The notes under the pieces are model-generated. The model was not told the DNA's origin, did no database searches, and saw only the letters and a program-made list of their open reading frames with translations. This document shows, one piece after another, positions 61,011 to 64,000 of a stretch of DNA of 64,000 nucleotides. Both the position numbers and the translations under genes were made by a program. Source of the DNA: Enterovirga rhinocerotis (GTDB lineage Bacteria; Pseudomonadota; Alphaproteobacteria; Rhizobiales; Beijerinckiaceae); assembly GCF_004363955.1 (NCBI RefSeq), contig NZ_SNZR01000013.1, forward strand, positions 434,001 to 498,000, in the 5' to 3' direction. Positions within the stretch are counted from its first letter, which is position 1. Every line of letters begins with the position of its first letter.

Positions 61011-61757
61011 TCACTCCGCGGGCTGGCGCTTCGGATAGACGGGACGCGGCATGCCGACCGGTCGACGGTCCGCGAAACGCGTGCGCACGACCTGATAGCC
61101 AGGCCGGGCCAGATACCAGACCGGCGCACTCCAGACGTGGACGAGGCGCGTGAACGGGAAGACGAGGAAGATCGTCATGCCGAGGAGAAGATGCGCCTTG
61201 AAGATCGGATGCACGTCCGCGACATAGGCGGCGGCCAAGGGCTGCAGCGTCAGGATGCCCTGCGCCCAGTTCATGAACTTGACCATCTCGTGGCCGTCCA
61301 TGTGCCCCAGCGACACGACGATCGTGGAAAGCCCGAGGACAAGCTGCAGCCACAGGATGAGCAGGATGGCCGTGTCGCCGAAGCTCGAGGTCGCGCGGAT
61401 GCGCGGATCGAGCAGGCGGCGATGGGCGAGCAGCGAGATGCCGACGAAGCAGACGATCCCGGCGACGCCGCCGACGACGATCGCGAGGCCCTGCTTGAAG
61501 CCGTGGCCGATGCCGAGCGCGTCGAACACCCAGATCGGCGTCAGGAGGCCGACGCAATGGCCGGCGAAGATCAGGAGGATGCCGACATGGAACAGGTTCG
61601 AGCCCCAGCGGAGCTGCCGCCGCCGCAGGAGCTGAGAGGAACCCGTCTTCCAGGTGTATTGCTCGCGGTCGAAGCGCAGGAGGCTCCCGAGCAGGAAGAC
61701 CGTGAGGCACAGATACGGATACCAGCCGAACAGGACGCTGTTCATTGTCGCTGACAT
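61011..61757 (-). CDS. narI: respiratory nitrate reductase gamma subunit
   Basis: 248 residues from the ATG at 61757, which has AAGGAG. This membrane cytochrome b oxidises quinol and passes electrons to NarH. Five helices carry the haem-ligand histidines: FHVGILLIFAGHCVGLL for one pair and HPIFKAHLLLGMTIFLV with FTRLVHVW for the other. Length is slightly above E. coli NarI. It lies 14 bases after narJ. Confidence 0.95.
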   Translation of the reverse strand: MSATMNSVLFGWYPYLCLTVFLLGSLLRFDREQYTWKTGSSQLLRRRQLRWGSNLFHVGILLIFAGHCVGLLTPIWVFDALGIGHGFKQGLAIVVGGVAGIVCFVGISLLAHRRLLDPRIRATSSFGDTAILLILWLQLVLGLSTIVVSLGHMDGHEMVKFMNWAQGILTLQPLAAAYVADVHPIFKAHLLLGMTIFLVFPFTRLVHVWSAPVWYLARPGYQVVRTRFADRRPVGMPRPVYPKRQPAE

Positions 61758-61771
61758 GGTTCGATCTCCTT

Positions 61772-62464
61772 CTATGCCCTGGCCTGACGGACGTCGCGGC
61801 GGCCGGCGCGCACCTGCATCCGCAGGCGATCGATCGAGCACCCGTCCAGGGCCTCGCCGGGGCCGAAGGTCACGGCCGTTTCCTCCCACTCCGCATCGAG
61901 CGCCGCGAGGTCCGACAGCTCCGGCTCAGCGACCGGCTCGACGGCCCGGGCCGCCGTCTTGCGCCCGGCGATCCCGATGAGCGCGGTCAGGACCGCGACG
62001 TAGGGCGAACGGCGCTGGTCCAGCCGCTCCTCCAGCGCCGTCAGAATGTCGACCGTGTCGCCGAGGAGAGCCTTGGCCTCGTCGAAGGGCCGCGTGGACA
62101 GGTATTCGAGGAATAGCGGCAGATAGTCGGGCAGCTCGTTCGCCGACAGCATCAGCCCGCCGCGCTCGTAGAGGGCTGCCAGGTCGACCATGGCCTGGCC
62201 CCGGTCGCGGCTCTCGCCGTGAACGTGCTCGAAGAGATGCAGCGACAGGCGCCGCGTCTTGTCGAACAGTTCGACGTAGCGCTCCTGCGCGGCGAACAGA
62301 TCGTCCTCCTCGAAGGAGGCCAGGAGGCGGTCCATCACCGAGCCTGGCGCGGCGTCGATTATCGCCTCTGCCCGGAACGCGTCCCGGATCTCCCCCGTCG
62401 CCGCGAGCAGGTTCTCGTCAGGGTAGGAGAGCAGTGCCGACAGGCCCTTGAAGCTCCGTGCCAT
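61772..62464 (-). CDS. narJ: nitrate reductase molybdenum cofactor assembly chaperone
   Basis: 230 residues from the ATG at 62464. NarJ binds apo-NarG and promotes cofactor insertion without staying in the complex. It begins MARSFKGLSALLSYPDENLL and has the family block YVELFDKTRRLSLHLFEHVH and LPDYLPLFLEYLS. Its start overlaps the narH stop by one base. The C-terminal 40 residues (RLRMQVRAGRRDV) are more variable. Confidence 0.95.
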   Translation of the reverse strand: MARSFKGLSALLSYPDENLLAATGEIRDAFRAEAIIDAAPGSVMDRLLASFEEDDLFAAQERYVELFDKTRRLSLHLFEHVHGESRDRGQAMVDLAALYERGGLMLSANELPDYLPLFLEYLSTRPFDEAKALLGDTVDILTALEERLDQRRSPYVAVLTALIGIAGRKTAARAVEPVAEPELSDLAALDAEWEETAVTFGPGEALDGCSIDRLRMQVRAGRRDVRQARA

Positions 62465-63990
62465 CACGCGATCTCCATCGGATTGCTGGGTTTCCGGGCC
62501 GGACGGGTCGCAAAGAGGTTCGTATCCGTCTCTCCGCCCGAACAACCGTTGCCGAAGGAGAAGCCGCAGGAACCGCGCAGGTCGTAGGCGTCCTCGGTCC
62601 ATTCGCGATGCGCCGTCGGGATCACGAAACGGTCCTCGTAATTGGCGATCGCCATGACGTGGTACATGTCCTCGACCGCGGCCCCGCTGAGGCCGACCTT
62701 GGCGGCGATGCGCTCGTCGATGCGCCCGTCCACCGTCTTGGCCCTCATGTAGCTCCGCATGGCGAGCATGCGCTCCAGCGCGAGAGCGACGGGCTCCTCC
62801 TTGCCCGCGGTCAGAAGGTTCGCGAGATAGCGCAGCGGGATGCGGAGCGAGCGGACGTCCGGCATGTCGCCGTCGACCCCCATCTTGCCCGCCGCGGCGG
62901 CCGATTGGATCGGCGAGAGCGGCGGCACGTACCAGACCATCGGCAGGGTGCGGTATTCGGGATGGAGGGGGAAGGCGACCTTCCACTCCATCGCCATCTT
63001 CCAGACCGGCGAATGCCGCGCGGCCTCGAGCCACGCCTCGGGCACCCCGTCCGCCCGCGCTTGGGCGATGACGGCCGGATCGTTCGGATCCAGGAAGATG
63101 TCGAGCTGGGCCTGATAGAGGTCCTGCTCGTCGGGCGTCGCGGCCGCCGCCTCGATCCGATCGGCGTCATAGAGAAGAACGCCGAGATAGCGGATGCGCC
63201 CGACGCAGGTCTCCGAGCAGACCGTGGGCTGGCCGGCCTCGATGCGGGGATAGCAGAAGATGCACTTCTCCGACTTACCCGACGACCAGTTGTAATAGAT
63301 CTTCTTGTAGGGGCAGCCCGAGACGCACATCCGCCAGCCCCGGCACTTGTCCTGGTCGATGAGAACGATGCCGTCCTCTTCCCGCTTGTAGATCGCGCCC
63401 GACGGACAGACGGCGACGCAGGCCGGGTTGAGGCAATGCTCGCACAGCCTCGGAAGATACATCATGAAGGTGTTTTCGAACTGCCCGTAGATGTCCTTCT
63501 GGACTCCCTCGAAATTGGCGTCGGCCGAGCGCTTCTCGAACTCTCCGCCCAGGATCTCCTCCCAGTTCGGCCCCCATTCGATCTTCTCGATCCGCTCGCC
63601 GCTGACGAGCGAACGCGGGCGCGCCGTCGGAACCGCCTTCGATTCCTTCGCATTGTGCAGATGCTCGTAATCGAAGGTGAACGGCTCGTAATAGTCGTCG
63701 ATCTCCGGCAAGTCGGGATTGGCGAAGATATTGGCGAGGATGCGCCACTTGGCGCCCATCTTCGGCTCGATCTTCCCGTTTTTCTTGCGCTTCCAGCCGC
63801 CATTCCAGCGCTTCTGGTTCTCCCAGTCGCGCGGATAGCCGATGCCGGGCTTCGTCTCGACGTTGTTGAACCAAGCGTATTCGACGCCTTCGCGGTTGGT
63901 CCAGACGTTCTTGCAGGTGACGGAGCAGGTGTGGCACCCGATGCATTTATCGAGGTTCAGCACCATGCCGATCTGAGCACGGATCTTCAT
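62464..63990 (-). CDS. narH: respiratory nitrate reductase beta subunit
   Basis: 508 residues. NarH carries the Fe-S clusters that connect NarI with NarG. It begins MKIRAQIGMVLNLDKCIGCH and then TCSVTCKNVW. Further cluster groups are CEHCLNPACVAVCPSGAI, CRGWRMCVSGCPYKK with the Trp that marks the 3Fe-4S cluster, and CIFCYPRIE with CSETCVGRIRYLG. Length and motifs match E. coli NarH. Its start overlaps the narG stop (ATGA), and narJ overlaps its end. Confidence 0.97.
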   Translation of the reverse strand: MKIRAQIGMVLNLDKCIGCHTCSVTCKNVWTNREGVEYAWFNNVETKPGIGYPRDWENQKRWNGGWKRKKNGKIEPKMGAKWRILANIFANPDLPEIDDYYEPFTFDYEHLHNAKESKAVPTARPRSLVSGERIEKIEWGPNWEEILGGEFEKRSADANFEGVQKDIYGQFENTFMMYLPRLCEHCLNPACVAVCPSGAIYKREEDGIVLIDQDKCRGWRMCVSGCPYKKIYYNWSSGKSEKCIFCYPRIEAGQPTVCSETCVGRIRYLGVLLYDADRIEAAAATPDEQDLYQAQLDIFLDPNDPAVIAQARADGVPEAWLEAARHSPVWKMAMEWKVAFPLHPEYRTLPMVWYVPPLSPIQSAAAAGKMGVDGDMPDVRSLRIPLRYLANLLTAGKEEPVALALERMLAMRSYMRAKTVDGRIDERIAAKVGLSGAAVEDMYHVMAIANYEDRFVIPTAHREWTEDAYDLRGSCGFSFGNGCSGGETDTNLFATRPARKPSNPMEIA

Positions 63991-64000
63991 TCTGCGGCCT
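63987..64000 (-). CDS. narG: 3' end of a gene upstream of narH, presumably narG
   Basis: The last 14 bases, read on the minus strand, give GCC GCA GAA TGA (Ala-Ala-Glu-stop). The stop overlaps the narH start by four bases. NarG in front of NarH is the universal order, so the identity is inferred from position; only the last three codons are visible. Confidence 0.5.

Noticed and set aside
1-64000. tRNA, rRNA, CRISPR arrays, insertion sequences and prophage genes
   Set aside because: Reading both strands showed no cloverleaf-like gene, regular spaced repeats, transposase or phage structural gene. A covariance-model scan could still find a small RNA that I cannot see.

Overview
The window is a contiguous piece of a GC-rich bacterial chromosome. 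Gene content points to an alphaproteobacterium of the order Hyphomicrobiales (Rhizobiales): a short DUF1127 gene, a DUF3369 hybrid kinase, secDF next to two respiratory complex I assembly-factor relatives, folate-type TrmFO, the tandem rsmI-yraN pair and very high third-position GC. The genus is not resolved. No rRNA or tRNA gene, CRISPR array, insertion sequence or prophage was seen. Almost all of the DNA is ordinary, tightly packed chromosomal coding sequence; only about 56.6-57.56 kb looks decayed.

1-13.6 kb: the 3' part of a gamma-glutamyltransferase-like gene; a universal stress protein behind a FixK/FNR-type box; a PAS-GGDEF-EAL cyclic-di-GMP enzyme overlapping a BLUF blue-light sensor; dusA; an aspartic protease; a membrane histidine kinase; a thermonuclease-fold protein; a GST; an MBL hydrolase coupled to a uracil-DNA glycosylase whose start is unclear; a RES-Xre toxin-antitoxin pair with a palindromic operator; a DUF815 ATPase; and a DUF1127 gene with a strong terminator. 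13.7-31.9 kb: trmFO; a GntR-dioxygenase-SDR operon; the yajC-secD-secF-Mth938-squalene synthase-like block; a HerA-type ATPase; an M20 peptidase; a mini-porin-like protein; speD-speE; a periplasmic binding protein; and rsmI-yraN.

31.9-48.5 kb: an MBOAT/SGNH/SGNH O-acylation cassette; a PPC (DUF296) protein with a TRAP binding protein; a three-gene phosphorelay operon (HAMP kinase, DUF3369 hybrid kinase, OmpR regulator); a variant M20 hydrolase; an O-antigen-ligase-like membrane protein; a 3-hydroxyisobutyrate dehydrogenase-like enzyme; and a secreted protein with two Asp-Thr-Gly motifs. 48.5-56.6 kb: lepA, a Cys-rich exported protein, a PhnA-domain protein, a DEAD-box helicase, and an isocitrate lyase/PEP mutase-like enzyme plus an SDR divergent from a second binding protein resembling the one at 29 kb.

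57.5-64 kb: a minus-strand respiratory nitrate reductase operon, read as (narG)-narH-narJ-narI-ppiC-unknown 98-residue gene-moeA-moaA, with almost every junction overlapping by 1-4 bases. It couples the enzyme, its chaperones and molybdenum-cofactor synthesis. With the FixK-like box upstream of the stress protein, it suggests an organism able to respire nitrate when oxygen is low. The observations most worth a second look are the BLUF/cyclic-di-GMP pair, the RES-Xre operator with an embedded promoter, the assembly-factor pair beside secDF, the bilobal aspartic-protease-like protein, the O-acylation cassette, and the nar operon with its unknown small gene.
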